NCBI GenBank assembly: GCA_963601915.1 | Contig: CAVCGL010000001.1 | Location: 1-64,000, forward strand | Direction of reading: 5' to 3' | Origin: Butyricicoccus_A sp963601915 | GTDB taxonomy: Bacteria > Bacillota > Clostridia > Oscillospirales > Butyricicoccaceae | DNA length: 64,000 nucleotides | Shown here: positions 7,123 to 16,700 of the stretch, one piece after another | How the letters are laid out: each line of letters begins with the position of its first letter | Position numbering within the stretch: the stretch's first letter is position 1 | Made by a program: the position numbers and the translations under genes | The notes under the pieces: model-generated | The model's input: the letters and a program-made list of their open reading frames with translations, nothing else | Database searches by the model: none | Told to the model about the DNA's origin: nothing

Positions 7123-8568
7123 ATGCAGACAAAGCGAGAGGAACTCAAGCAGAAAATTCTCAAGGCAGAGGCAGAAGCAGGTGCACAGAGAGCGAAGGAT
7201 CCCTATCGTTTCGGTTTTCATTTGATGCCTCCTTCTGGCTGGATGAATGACCCAAATGGTCTGTGCTGGTATCAGGGCGAATATCATGTCTTTTATCAGT
7301 ACAGCCCGTTGGATGCCCACAGAGGACAGATTTTCTGGGGACATTGGAGCAGCCCGGATATGCTCTCGTGGACACAGCATCCGGTCTTTCTGTATCCGAC
7401 CGATGCTTGGGATAAAAACGGCGTGTATTCCGGTTCCGGACTGGCAGAAAAAGACGGCTTGTATCTGTATTACACCGGCAATGTCAAGCATCCCGGCAAT
7501 TATGATTATATCTATGAGGGACGCGGACACAATGTCGGCTTGGCAATCACACGCGATGGCATCACGGCGGACAGCAATCGTTGTATTTTAGAAAATAAGG
7601 ATTACCCGCAAAATCTCAGCTGTCATGTACGAGATCCAAAGGTATGGAAACAGGACGGCGCGTATTACATGGTGCTCGGTGCACGCACCAGACAGGATGT
7701 CGGTGAAATCCTCGTGTTCACCTCCGAGGATAAACTGCACTGGAAGCATTTGAATACGATTCAGACTCCACAGCCGTTCGGATTCATGTGGGAATGCCCG
7801 GATTTGTTCTGTGTCGATGGACAATGGATTGTCATGACCTCTCCGCAAGGCATTGCGCACGAGAAGTATCGGTATCAAAATGTGTACTCCTGCGGATACT
7901 TCCCGCTGTATGGCGATTTTCGTTCCGCATACACCTTGGGCGACTATCAGGAATTGGATGCCGGGTTTGACTTCTATGCGCCACAGACCTTTGAAGCACC
8001 GGATGGCCGACGGATTTTGCTCGGCTGGATGGGTATGCCGGATGCCGACTATACCAATCCGACGGCAGATTGGAGCGGCTGGCAGCACGGCATGAGCGTA
8101 CCGCGTGAGCTGCATTGGAATGGCGAACGACTGACAGCGCAGCCAATCGAAGAATTACAGCAGCTGCGGACAGACGGCAAACATCAAAAGTTCCAGGGAA
8201 CTGCGACAGTAGAGACTGGTGACATGGCAGAACTGCGCATCCGCAATACAGGCGAACACCTGCGCATTGCGATAGGAAGCAGTGCTGTGATAGAATGGTC
8301 ACAGGGATTGCTGTCTCTGACGCTCAGCGAGCAGGCAGGATATGGCAGAACCAAACGATATATCCAGACACAGAAATTGGACACCCTGCATCTTTTGATG
8401 GACACTTCTTCGTTGGAGCTGTTTGTCAATGGCGGCGAACAGACCATGACGACGCGCATGTATCCGCAGGGTGAGGAACAGAAAAACAGAACGATTACCC
8501 TGCACGGCGAGGGAGAAGTGCAAAGCGATGCGCTTCAGCCGATGACATTTCACTGGGCGCAGGCATAA
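7123..8568 (+). CDS. scrB: Sucrose-6-phosphate hydrolase (GH32)
   Basis: A 481-residue GH32 beta-fructofuranosidase. It splits imported sucrose-6-phosphate into glucose-6-phosphate and fructose in the cytoplasm. The nucleophile Asp43 is in WMNDPNG, the transition-state Asp171 in RDPKV, and the acid/base Glu224 in ECPDLF, all at the spacing expected for the five-bladed propeller. A beta-sandwich C-terminal domain follows from about residue 340. There is no signal peptide, which fits an intracellular enzyme fed by the PTS. It starts 29 bases after scrA behind an AGGAGG site and is followed 15 bases later by the fructokinase gene. Confidence 0.95.
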   Translation: MQTKREELKQKILKAEAEAGAQRAKDPYRFGFHLMPPSGWMNDPNGLCWYQGEYHVFYQYSPLDAHRGQIFWGHWSSPDMLSWTQHPVFLYPTDAWDKNGVYSGSGLAEKDGLYLYYTGNVKHPGNYDYIYEGRGHNVGLAITRDGITADSNRCILENKDYPQNLSCHVRDPKVWKQDGAYYMVLGARTRQDVGEILVFTSEDKLHWKHLNTIQTPQPFGFMWECPDLFCVDGQWIVMTSPQGIAHEKYRYQNVYSCGYFPLYGDFRSAYTLGDYQELDAGFDFYAPQTFEAPDGRRILLGWMGMPDADYTNPTADWSGWQHGMSVPRELHWNGERLTAQPIEELQQLRTDGKHQKFQGTATVETGDMAELRIRNTGEHLRIAIGSSAVIEWSQGLLSLTLSEQAGYGRTKRYIQTQKLDTLHLLMDTSSLELFVNGGEQTMTTRMYPQGEEQKNRTITLHGEGEVQSDALQPMTFHWAQA

Positions 8569-8583
8569 CGGGAGGAAGCAGAT

Positions 8584-9549
8584 ATGAAAAAAGTCACAGC
8601 GATTGGCGAATTGCTCATTGATTTTGTACCGCAGCAAAAGGGCTGCGCACTCAAAGAAGTCACCCATTTTGAGCGTGTAGCAGGCGGTGCTCCTGCCAAT
8701 GTCGTCACAGCGGTCAGCCGTCTCGGCGGACGCGGCGCCATGATTTCTCAGGTCGGAGAAGATGCCTTTGGCGAGCATATTTGTGATGTGCTGACCGGCA
8801 ACGGCGTGGATACCTCGTATGTTTTTCACACGAAACAAGCGAATACAGGTCTGGCCTTTGTCTCTCTGGATGCCGACGGAAACCGAGAATTTTCCTTTTT
8901 CCGCAATCCGAGTGCAGACCTGTTTCTCTCTCCGGAGCAGATTACGCAGGGTATGCTGGAAGATACCGCGATTGTCCATTTTTGTTCGGTCGATCTAGTG
9001 GACTGGCCGGTGAAGAAAGCGCACGAAAAGCTCATTCAGCTGGCGCAGGAGAAAAACTTACTGGTCAGCTTTGACCCCAACGTACGGCTTCCGCTGTGGG
9101 ATTCTGCCGAAGCATGTCAGAAAACCATTCGGGAATTTTTGCCGCTGGCGGATATTATCAAGCTGTCTGATGATGAAGTAGAGTTTGTCACGGGCTGCCG
9201 CAGCGAATTGGAAGCAGTGCATCAGCTGCTGCAGGGCAAGTGCCGCATGGTCATTCTGACCAAGGGCGCGAACGGCTCCAGCGTATATACGCGCACGACT
9301 TCTGCCCACACTCCGGCGCGAAAAGTCGAAAAAGTCGTGGATACGACCGGCGCAGGCGATTCATTTGCCGGTTCCTTCCTGTTTCAGCTTGCACGGGCTG
9401 GCTATGGCGTTGCGGATTTGGATACCATTAGCGAACAGGAATTGACAGAATTTTTGAACTTCTCTGCGGACTATGCCGCTTTGACCATTGGAAAGATGGG
9501 CGCGGCGATGGCGAGCATGGAGGAAATGGAGCAAGTGTACGGGAAATAA
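8584..9549 (+). CDS. scrK: Fructokinase (PfkB family)
   Basis: A 321-residue PfkB/ribokinase-family sugar kinase. The N-terminal signature region contains GGAPANVVTAVSRLGG. The C-terminal signature DTTGAGDSFAGSF holds the catalytic base Asp259 and the anion hole. In this operon it would phosphorylate the fructose released by ScrB so that it enters glycolysis as fructose-6-phosphate. It begins 15 bases after scrB with GGGAGGA upstream, so the three genes form one transcript. Other PfkB substrates cannot be excluded from sequence alone, but the context is strong. Confidence 0.92.
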   Translation: MKKVTAIGELLIDFVPQQKGCALKEVTHFERVAGGAPANVVTAVSRLGGRGAMISQVGEDAFGEHICDVLTGNGVDTSYVFHTKQANTGLAFVSLDADGNREFSFFRNPSADLFLSPEQITQGMLEDTAIVHFCSVDLVDWPVKKAHEKLIQLAQEKNLLVSFDPNVRLPLWDSAEACQKTIREFLPLADIIKLSDDEVEFVTGCRSELEAVHQLLQGKCRMVILTKGANGSSVYTRTTSAHTPARKVEKVVDTTGAGDSFAGSFLFQLARAGYGVADLDTISEQELTEFLNFSADYAALTIGKMGAAMASMEEMEQVYGK

Positions 9550-9669
9550 GTAAGCCAGTTTACTTCCTTCTCTACTTCCCACTTTTTTACTGTTTTTGAT
9601 GAAAATTGACACAGGTAAGAATAGAAACACATAAATTTAGAATTGCTCTATATGCACTAAAAAATATAA

Positions 9670-9713
9670 AAAAGCCCCTGAAAGTTCTTGGATGATAACT
9701 TTCAGGGGCTTTT
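9670..9713. terminator. Bidirectional terminator, scrK / tRNA-Gly
   Basis: A perfect 17-pair stem (AAAAGCCCCTGAAAGTT against its complement) with a ten-base loop. A-rich and T-rich flanks let it end both the plus-strand sucrose operon and the minus-strand tRNA gene. Confidence 0.85.
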
Positions 9714-9729
9714 ATGTTTAGAAATGTAT

Positions 9730-9803
9730 TGGAGCAGGTAACGGGAGTCGAACCCGCTTATGCAGCTTGGGAAGCTGCCGTTCTACCGGTGAACTATACC
9801 TGC
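9730..9803 (-). tRNA. tRNA-Gly (anticodon CCC)
   Basis: Reading the minus strand, a 7-pair acceptor stem (GCAGGTA/TACCTGC), a D-arm, the anticodon stem GCAGC/GCTGC around TTCCCAA, and a T-arm with GGTTCGACTCC form a complete cloverleaf. The loop places CCC at the anticodon, which reads the glycine codon GGG. Discriminator U and a genomically encoded CCA are present. It is a single-gene unit with its own promoter and terminator. Confidence 0.95.
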
Positions 9804-9814
9804 GTACCATATGT

Positions 9815-9843
9815 ATGATAGCACAGGGGCGGGGCGATTGCAA
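9815..9843 (-). promoter_or_regulatory. Promoter of tRNA-Gly
   Basis: On the minus strand: TTGCAA, a 17-base GC-rich spacer, TATCAT, ending 11 bases before the tRNA 5' end. Confidence 0.7.
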
Positions 9844-9857
9844 GCGAAAAATGGGTG

Positions 9858-9886
9858 TTGATTTAGGACATACTGTATAGTATAAT
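9858..9886 (+). promoter_or_regulatory. Promoter of the TetR-family gene with built-in operator
   Basis: TTGATT, 17 bases, TATAAT. The inverted repeat ATACTGTATAGTAT (9870-9883) fills the end of the spacer and enters the -10 element, a typical layout for TetR-family autorepression. The same 14-mer with one change overlaps another promoter at 17070-17083. Confidence 0.65.
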
Positions 9887-9938
9887 ACATTTAGAGAGTA
9901 TTTGCAAAGAAACCGTGCATGTACAGGAGGATGGGAAC

Positions 9939-10508
9939 ATGGCAGCACAGAAGGAAGACCGCAGAATCCGAAGAACCAAACGGCTGCTGCGCCAGGCACT
10001 GGCGGAGATTATGAACGAGAAGGAATTCAAAGACATTACCGTCAAGGAAATTACGGATCGGGCAGATCTCAACCGCGGTACGTTCTATTTCCATTATACC
10101 GACACCTATGACCTGCGCAATCAGATCGAAGATGAGCTGGTCGAGGAACTGAAGGAAGCGATTGCAGAGTTTCAGCCGACCAAGGCGGAGTTTTCGCTGC
10201 GCCCGATGCTGAAAAAGGTCTTTGATTATGTACAGAGTCAGAGATTTTTGTTCCGCACGTTTTTTCGGAGCAGCTCAAACAGCGGGCTGCAAAATAAAGT
10301 CATGACTGTCGTGGAGGAGGTCATTGACAATACGCGCAATGTACTGGAAATCAACGAGAGCGAAAAGAGCAGACATTACCACAGCCGCTTTATGTCGAGC
10401 GGTGTTATGGGCTGTGTCAATCTTTGGCTGGAGGACAGCAATGAAATGGCGATGGATGTTCTTGTCGATGAGCTGGACGAGATGTTCCAGTGCGTTCTCA
10501 AGGGATAA
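9939..10508 (+). CDS. TetR/AcrR-family transcriptional regulator
   Basis: A 190-residue TetR-type regulator. The N-terminal HTH is typical: RRTKRLLRQALAEIM, then FKDITVKEITDRADLNRGTFYFHYTD. The helical C-terminal ligand domain has no family-specific motif that I recognise. A GTG at 9915 would extend it by eight residues, but the ATG at 9939 has GGAGG upstream. It stands alone, followed by a strong terminator, with no adjacent transporter or enzyme gene to suggest an effector. The palindrome in its promoter suggests autorepression, and a near copy at 17070-17083 suggests a second target. Confidence 0.88.
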   Translation: MAAQKEDRRIRRTKRLLRQALAEIMNEKEFKDITVKEITDRADLNRGTFYFHYTDTYDLRNQIEDELVEELKEAIAEFQPTKAEFSLRPMLKKVFDYVQSQRFLFRTFFRSSSNSGLQNKVMTVVEEVIDNTRNVLEINESEKSRHYHSRFMSSGVMGCVNLWLEDSNEMAMDVLVDELDEMFQCVLKG

Positions 10509-10512
10509 ATGG

Positions 10513-10541
10513 GAGAGGCGGCAATATTTGCCGCCTCTTTG
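10513..10541 (+). terminator. Terminator of the TetR-family gene
   Basis: AGAGGCGGCAA pairs with TTGCCGCCTCT, followed by TT and G/T-rich sequence, five bases after the stop codon. Confidence 0.8.
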
Positions 10542-10551
10542 TGTGTCTGTG

Positions 10552-10749
10552 TCAGTCGGAGACCATGCGGTCTACCGTGTCTGCTGCCTCGTGTGCGGCA
10601 CGGCTGACCATACCGGCGGTATGATGGGCGGTACGGGAGACCGAACGGCTAAGATCGGTTCCGGCAAGACGATAATTGACCGCCATGACAGCGGCGGCCG
10701 CTCCGGCAAGTCCGGTGACAACGCCGACGGCAAACATTCCAGAGTTCAT
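10552..10749 (-). CDS. Small membrane protein of unknown function
   Basis: A 65-residue protein. Residues 4-24 (FAVGVVTGLAGAAAAVMAV) form one transmembrane helix. The remainder is a predicted amphipathic helix with Arg, His and Ala at regular spacing (SRSVSRTAHHTAGM). A longer minus-strand reading frame exists, but AGGTGG nine bases before this ATG supports the short start. The gene is convergent with the tetR-like gene and divergent from pyrR. The architecture recalls small YtxH-like stress proteins, but there is no motif to assign a role. Confidence 0.6.
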   Translation of the reverse strand: MNSGMFAVGVVTGLAGAAAAVMAVNYRLAGTDLSRSVSRTAHHTAGMVSRAAHEAADTVDRMVSD

Positions 10750-10925
10750 AACATGCAACCACCTTTCCTCGCGTTTTGTCGAAAGTTTGCCCGAAAATCC
10801 GCAAAAATATGCGGAAAATCGCTGGAAAAACTTGCTGTTGAATAAGATTTGACACTTGAACAAAATTTTTTGGAAAAAAAGTGCCATCCTGTGCATTCCG
10901 ACGGGAAGTTTGGCGAAGAATCCGG

Positions 10926-10954
10926 TTTACAAAAATTTAAAGAAGGTATATAAT
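10926..10954 (+). promoter_or_regulatory. Promoter of the pyr operon
   Basis: TTTACA, 17 bases, TATAAT. It predicts a transcript start near 10961 and a leader of about 165 bases before pyrR, which contains the PyrR-binding hairpin and a terminator. Confidence 0.8.
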
Positions 10955-10973
10955 AAATAGCAGAGAATATGCA

Positions 10974-11101
10974 CCTTTAAGCTGTTCCTGTGAGTTCAGC
11001 AAGGCGTTTGGATAAAGTTGATTGAGAGCACACGGTAGCTATACCCATACTCGCTCTGTAGATTTTCGGTTTCCCGCCACAGGTGCGAGAAGCCGTTTTT
11101 T
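10974..11101 (+). promoter_or_regulatory. PyrR-dependent attenuator
   Basis: The leader contains a hairpin (CCTT-TAA-GCTG, loop, CAGC-AAGG; 10974-11004). Its loop TCCTGTGAG fits the core UCCNGNGAG of the known PyrR-binding consensus, and the purine-rich side bulge is in the expected place. Downstream, CGGTTTC (11067-11073) pairs with GAAGCCG (11089-11095) ahead of six Ts, forming a terminator. By analogy with Bacillus, UMP-bound PyrR stabilises the first hairpin and favours termination before pyrR. The competing antiterminator fold was not computed. Confidence 0.78.
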
Positions 11102-11127
11102 GTTGTTCGACAGAAGGAAGGGCAGCG

Positions 11128-11670
11128 ATGGAGCAGAAAAAAGCCGAGATTATGGACGAGGGCGCGATGCGGCGGGCAATTAACCGCATTTCGTATGAAG
11201 TCATTGAGCGCAATCATGGTGCCGTCGATTTGGTGCTCGCTGGAATCCGCACGCGCGGCGTGTATCTGGCGGAGCGTGTGGCAGATAAAATTGCAGAGGT
11301 AGAAGGCACGCGGCCGCAGGTCATCTCCCTGGACATCACCGGCTTCCGGGATGACCACCCGGAGGATGCTATCGCCTGTCAGCTGCCGGAAATCGACGAC
11401 ATTTCCAAAAAGACAGTGCTGATTGTCGATGATGTCCTGTCCACAGGACGCACGGTTCGCGCGGCGATGGAAGCGGTGCTGCATATGGGACGCGCCCAGC
11501 GCATTCAGCTGGCAGCCCTCATAGACCGCGGACATCGAGAACTGCCGATTCGTCCGGACTTTGTCGGAAAAAATTTACCGACTTCCCGATCTGAATTGGT
11601 GCGGGTATATGTAAAAGAATATGACGGAAAAGACAGCGTGGTTATTTTGACCGGCGCACAATCCGTTTGA
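11128..11670 (+). CDS. pyrR: PyrR, pyrimidine operon attenuator / UPRTase
   Basis: A 180-residue bifunctional protein that binds pyr mRNA leaders in response to UMP and has uracil phosphoribosyltransferase activity. The PRPP-binding motif VLIVDDVLSTGRTVRAAM lies near residue 100. The N-terminal half holds the VLAGIRTRGVYLAERV segment, and the C-terminal PTSRSELV region is typical. Start 11128 has AAGGAAGGG upstream. It heads pyrF-carA-carB, and its own leader carries the expected binding hairpin, so feedback regulation of this operon is likely. Confidence 0.95.
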   Translation: MEQKKAEIMDEGAMRRAINRISYEVIERNHGAVDLVLAGIRTRGVYLAERVADKIAEVEGTRPQVISLDITGFRDDHPEDAIACQLPEIDDISKKTVLIVDDVLSTGRTVRAAMEAVLHMGRAQRIQLAALIDRGHRELPIRPDFVGKNLPTSRSELVRVYVKEYDGKDSVVILTGAQSV

Positions 11671-11705
11671 ATGAGTAAGACCACGAACACAGGAGGAAAA
11701 GAGTC

Positions 11706-12614
11706 ATGTCCGTAAATACACTGGTTCGCAAGATCCGTGAGAAGAATAATCCGACCGTTGCCGGTCTGGATGCGCGTCTGGAGTATATTCCGGCGTATAT
11801 CACCGAAAAGTACACCGCACAGTATGGCAAGACCCTCAAGGCTGCTGCTGCCAGCATGATGGAGTTCAACAAGGGCCTGATTGATGCCCTGCACGACATC
11901 GTACCGGCAATCAAGCCGCAGGCGGCATATTATGAGCTGCTGGGACCGGAAGGTGCGATTGTTCTGCGCGATACCATCGCATATGCACATGAGAAGGGCA
12001 TGTACGTCATCGCGGACATCAAGCGAAATGACATCGGCGCAACCGCAACCGCCTATGCACAGGCATATCTGGGCGAGAGTGAAGTATGTGGCGAGAGCCT
12101 GCCGGTATACAACTGTGATTCGTGCACTGTCAATGCCTATCTGGGCACCGACGGCATCACGCCGTTCCTCAATGAGTGCGAAGCACGCGACCGCGGCATC
12201 TATGTCCTGGTTAAGACCTCGAACAAGTCCTCCGGCGAGTTCCAGAACAAGCTGATGGGCGATCAGCCGCTGTACGTTCGCATGGCAGAAAAGGTTGCCG
12301 AGTGGGGTGAAGGTCTGATGACCGAATGCGGCTATTCGCAGGTCGGCGCGGTTGTCGGCGCAACCTATCCGGAAGAGCAGAAGATCATCCGTCAGATTAT
12401 CCCGCACAGCTATTTCCTCGTACCGGGCTACGGCGCACAGGGCGCAACCGCCAAGGACATCGCCAATGCATTCAATGACGACGGCCTGGGTGCAATTGTC
12501 AACTCTTCTCGCGGCATCATGTGTGCTTGGAAGAAGTGCGATCTGGATTATCAGGAAGCAGCACGCAAGGAAGCCATTCGTATGCGTGATGACATCGTAA
12601 GTGCAATCAAGTAA
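11706..12614 (+). CDS. pyrF: Orotidine-5'-phosphate decarboxylase
   Basis: A 302-residue OMP decarboxylase that makes UMP, the last step of de novo pyrimidine synthesis. The catalytic Asp-Lys-Asp cluster is visible in IADIKRNDIGATATAYA. The length, about 60-70 residues above the short form, and the sequence place it in the longer PyrF subfamily. It starts 35 bases after pyrR behind GGAGGA. Together with carA and carB it forms only part of the pathway; pyrB, pyrC, pyrD and pyrE are not in the window. Confidence 0.95.
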   Translation: MSVNTLVRKIREKNNPTVAGLDARLEYIPAYITEKYTAQYGKTLKAAAASMMEFNKGLIDALHDIVPAIKPQAAYYELLGPEGAIVLRDTIAYAHEKGMYVIADIKRNDIGATATAYAQAYLGESEVCGESLPVYNCDSCTVNAYLGTDGITPFLNECEARDRGIYVLVKTSNKSSGEFQNKLMGDQPLYVRMAEKVAEWGEGLMTECGYSQVGAVVGATYPEEQKIIRQIIPHSYFLVPGYGAQGATAKDIANAFNDDGLGAIVNSSRGIMCAWKKCDLDYQEAARKEAIRMRDDIVSAIK

Positions 12615-12680
12615 GTCAAAATTTTTTTGATATAGATAGTAGAAACAATATCGTTTGAATAGAAGAGGAGTGTTTGGAAC

Positions 12681-13781
12681 TTGAAGAAGGCCTATCTCCT
12701 GCTGGCTGACGGCACGCTGTTTGAAGGCGTCAGCGTCGGTGCAGAGGGCGCATCTATTGCGGAAATCGTATTCAATACCGGCATGGCAGGCTACCAGGAA
12801 GTCCTGACCGACCCGTCCTACTATGGACAGTCTGTCTGCATGACCTATCCGCTCATCGGCAACTATGGTCTCAATGCAGAGGATTTTGAGTCGCGCAAGT
12901 GCTGGGTTTCCGGCTTTATTATGCGTGAAGCATGTGCATATCCGTCTAACTGGCGCTGTGATCGCTCGCTGGATGAATACCTCAAGAGCGAGGGCATCGT
13001 TGGTCTGGCTGGCATTGATACCCGCCGCCTGACCCGCATCCTGAGAAACAGCGGCGTTATGAACGGCATTCTGTATTCTGAAGGCTATGAGCCGACAGAG
13101 GAGCAGATTGCAGAAATGAAGGCATACAAGGTAACCAATGCGGTAAAGACGGTTACCATTTCCGAGCCGAAGGTTTATCCGACCACCGCAGAGACTCAGA
13201 AGCATCGCGTGGCTCTGCTGGATTTCGGCGTCAAGCGCAACATTCGCCGGGAACTGTGTGCCCGCGGCTGTGAAGTTACCGTTCTGCCGGCATACACCAA
13301 GCCGGAAGACATTCTGAACGGCGGCTACGACGGCATCATGCTCTCCAACGGCCCTGGCGATCCAGAGGAGAACACCGAGATTATTGAAAATCTGAAGGTA
13401 CTGACCAAGTCCGGTATGCCGATCTTTGGCATCTGTCTGGGTCATCAGTTGCTGGCTCTGTCCATCGGCGCAAAGACCAAGAAGATGGTCTTTGGTCATC
13501 GCGGCGTCAACCATCCGGTCAAGGATCTGGCACACGACCGTACCTATATCACCAGCCAGAACCACGGCTATGCTGTTTTGGGCGAGACCGTCAATCCGGA
13601 AATCGCTCGTGTCAGCCACATTAACATCAACGACAATACCTGTGAGGGCATCGAGCATCTGCATGCGCCGATCTTCACTGTTCAGTATCATCCGGAGGTC
13701 AAGCCGGGTCCGGAGGACACGGCATATCTGTTCGATCAGTTTATTGCACTCATGGATGAGAAGAAAGGAGGCGCTCAGTAA
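12681..13781 (+). CDS. carA: Carbamoyl-phosphate synthase, small subunit
   Basis: A 366-residue glutaminase subunit that supplies ammonia from glutamine to CarB. The N-terminal CPSase small-chain domain (VFNTGMAGYQEVLTDPSYYG) is followed by a class I glutamine amidotransferase domain with nucleophile Cys252 in FGICLGHQLLAL and the His-Glu pair in QYHPEVKPGP. The start is a TTG preceded by GAGGAG. The last base of its stop overlaps the carB ATG, so the two subunits are translationally coupled. As part of the PyrR-controlled operon it is likely the pyrimidine-dedicated form. Confidence 0.96.
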   Translation: MKKAYLLLADGTLFEGVSVGAEGASIAEIVFNTGMAGYQEVLTDPSYYGQSVCMTYPLIGNYGLNAEDFESRKCWVSGFIMREACAYPSNWRCDRSLDEYLKSEGIVGLAGIDTRRLTRILRNSGVMNGILYSEGYEPTEEQIAEMKAYKVTNAVKTVTISEPKVYPTTAETQKHRVALLDFGVKRNIRRELCARGCEVTVLPAYTKPEDILNGGYDGIMLSNGPGDPEENTEIIENLKVLTKSGMPIFGICLGHQLLALSIGAKTKKMVFGHRGVNHPVKDLAHDRTYITSQNHGYAVLGETVNPEIARVSHININDNTCEGIEHLHAPIFTVQYHPEVKPGPEDTAYLFDQFIALMDEKKGGAQ

Positions 13782-16700
13782 TGCCGCTGCGCAAGGATAT
13801 TCATAAGGTAATGGTACTGGGCTCCGGCCCGATTGTCATCGGTCAGGCTGCTGAGTTCGACTACGCAGGCACACAGGCTTGCCGTGCTCTGCGCGAGGAA
13901 GGTCTGGAAGTCGTACTGGTAAACTCCAATCCGGCTACCATCATGACCGATAAGGCCATGGCAGATAAGGTATATATCGAGCCGATGACCATTCCATGTG
14001 TGGAAGAAATCATCAAGAAAGAGCGTCCGGACTCGATTCTGCCGACACTGGGCGGTCAGACCGGCCTGAACATCGCGATGGATCTGGTAGCAAGCGGATT
14101 CCTCGATGAGTACGGCGTGAAGCTGCTGGGCGCAAACCCGACTACCATTGATAAGGCAGAAGACCGCCAGATGTTTAAGGACACCATGGAGAAGATCCAT
14201 GAGCCGATTATCGCATCCAAGGTTGTACACACCGTAGAAGATGCCGTTGCATTTACCGAGGAGATCGGTCTGCCGGTTATCATTCGTCCGGCATATACGC
14301 TCGGCGGCACCGGCGGCGGTATTGCCTATACTTGGGACGAACTGCGTGAAATCGCAGCTTCCGGTATCATGTACTCTCGTGTAGACGAAATTCTGGTCGA
14401 GAAGTGCATTGCAGGCTGGAAGGAAGTCGAGTACGAAGTCATGCGTGACGGCAAGGGCAATGTCATCACGGTTTGTAACATGGAAAACATTGACCCGGTC
14501 GGCGTACACACCGGCGACTCCGTCGTTGTTGCACCGAGCCAGACGCTGTGTGACCATGAGTACCAGATGCTGCGTACATCTGCCCTCAAGATCATCACCG
14601 AGCTGGGCATTGAGGGCGGCTGTAACGTACAGTTTGCTCTGCATCCGGATTCCTTTGAGTATGCCGTTATTGAGGTAAACCCGCGTGTATCGCGTTCCTC
14701 TGCGCTGGCATCCAAGGCAACCGGTTATCCGATTGCAAAGATCGCAGCAAAGATTGCCGTTGGCTATGGTCTGGACGAGCTGACCAATGCCGTTACCGGC
14801 AAGACCGCTGCTTGCTTCGAGCCGACGCTGGACTACTGCGTTGTCAAGTTCCCGCGCTGGCCGTTTGATAAGTTCGTATACGCAGATAAGACGCTGGGCA
14901 CCCAGATGAAGGCAACCGGCGAAGTTATGGCAATCTCCAACAGCTTCGAGGGCGGCATGATGAAGGCTGTTCGCTCCATCGAAATGAAGGTAGATTCGCT
15001 GTATATGCCGTTGATTGGCAAGCTGAGCGACGAAGAAGTCATCGAAAAGGTAAAGACCTGTGACTTCGAGCGCATTTTCTCCATCTGCGAGGCGTTCCGC
15101 CGCGGCATCATGACCATCGATGAGGTTCACGAGATCACCAAGATTGACGAGTGGTTCCTCAATGGCTTCATGCGCATTATCGACATGGAGCACGCGCTGG
15201 AAAATGCAGAAGAGCTGACACCGGAGCTGTATCTGGCAGCAAAGAAGTTTGGCTTTACCGATAAGGTCATTGAGCGTCTGCACGGCAAGCCGGTTGGCGA
15301 GCTGTCCCGTCTGCCGGTATACAAGACGGTTGATACCTGTGCCGCAGAGTTTGAGGCAGAGACCCCGTACTACTACTCCACCTATGACGAGGAAACTGAG
15401 GTCAAACCGGCTACCGGTAAGAAGAAGATCATGGTTCTGGGTTCCGGCCCGATTCGTATCGGTCAGGGTATCGAGTTCGACTACTGCTCGGTACATTCTG
15501 TATGGGCACTGCAGGAGCTGGGCTGCGAGACCATCATCGTAAACAACAACCCGGAGACCGTATCCACCGACTTTGACACTGCAGACCGTCTGTATTTCGA
15601 GCCGCTGACACCGGAAGATATTACCGGCATTGTCAATGCAGAAAAGCCGGACGCTGCTATCGTACAGTTCGGCGGTCAGACAGCCATCAATCTGGCAGAG
15701 CATGTAGAATCTCTGGGCGTGCCGATTCTGGGCACACCGGCATGGAGCATCGACGCTGCCGAGGATAGAGAAAAGTTTGACGTCATCCTGAATAAGACCG
15801 GTATTCCGCGCGCAAAGGGCGACACCGTATTTACAGAAGAAGAAGCTGTCGAGGTTGCGGATCGTCTGGGCTATCCGGTACTGGTTCGTCCGTCTTATGT
15901 ATTGGGCGGTCAGGGCATGGAAATCGCTTACAAGGAAGCAGACATCCGTGAGTATATGCGCGTCATCACCCGTACCAAGATTGAAAATCCGGTACTGGTC
16001 GATAAGTATCTGATGGGTCGAGAGATCGAAGTTGACGCGATCTGCGACGGCGAGGACATTCTGATTCCGGGTATCATGGAGCATATGGAGCGCGCTGGTA
16101 TCCATTCCGGTGACTCGATTTCCGTTTATCCGTCCATCACGATTGAAGAAAAGCACAAGGAAACCATCATTGACTATACCAAGAAGCTGGCAAAGGAACT
16201 GGCAGTTATCGGTCTGGTTAACATTCAGTTCGTTTTGTACAACGATGAAGTATATGTCATCGAGGTAAATCCGCGTTCTTCTCGTACCATTCCGTATATT
16301 TCTAAGATCACCGGCGTGCCGATGGTTGATTTGGCTACCCGCTGCATGTTCGGCGAAAAGCTGAAGGACATGGGCTGGGGCACCGGTCTGTATCCGGAAG
16401 GCGGCCATTACGCAGTAAAGGTTCCGGTATTCTCGTTCCAGAAGCTGCGTGATCTGGATACCCAGCTTGGACCGGAGATGAAGTCCACTGGTGAGGTCCT
16501 GGGCGTATCCACCTCGTTCCGCGAGGCACTGCTCAAGGGTATGATGGGCGCAGGCTACCAGATGAAGAAGAAGGGCAAGGTTCTGATTTCTGTCCGTGAT
16601 GCGGACAAGCAGGAAATCATCAATATTGCCGAGCGTTTTGCCGAGCTGGGCTTTGATCTGTATGCAACCAGCGGTACGGCAAACGTCCTCAACCGCCACA

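Noticed and set aside
11505..13691. A 728-codon antisense frame across pyrR, pyrF and carA
   Set aside because: It spans three certain genes on the opposite strand and has no ribosome site or recognisable motif. The same codon-bias effect explains it.
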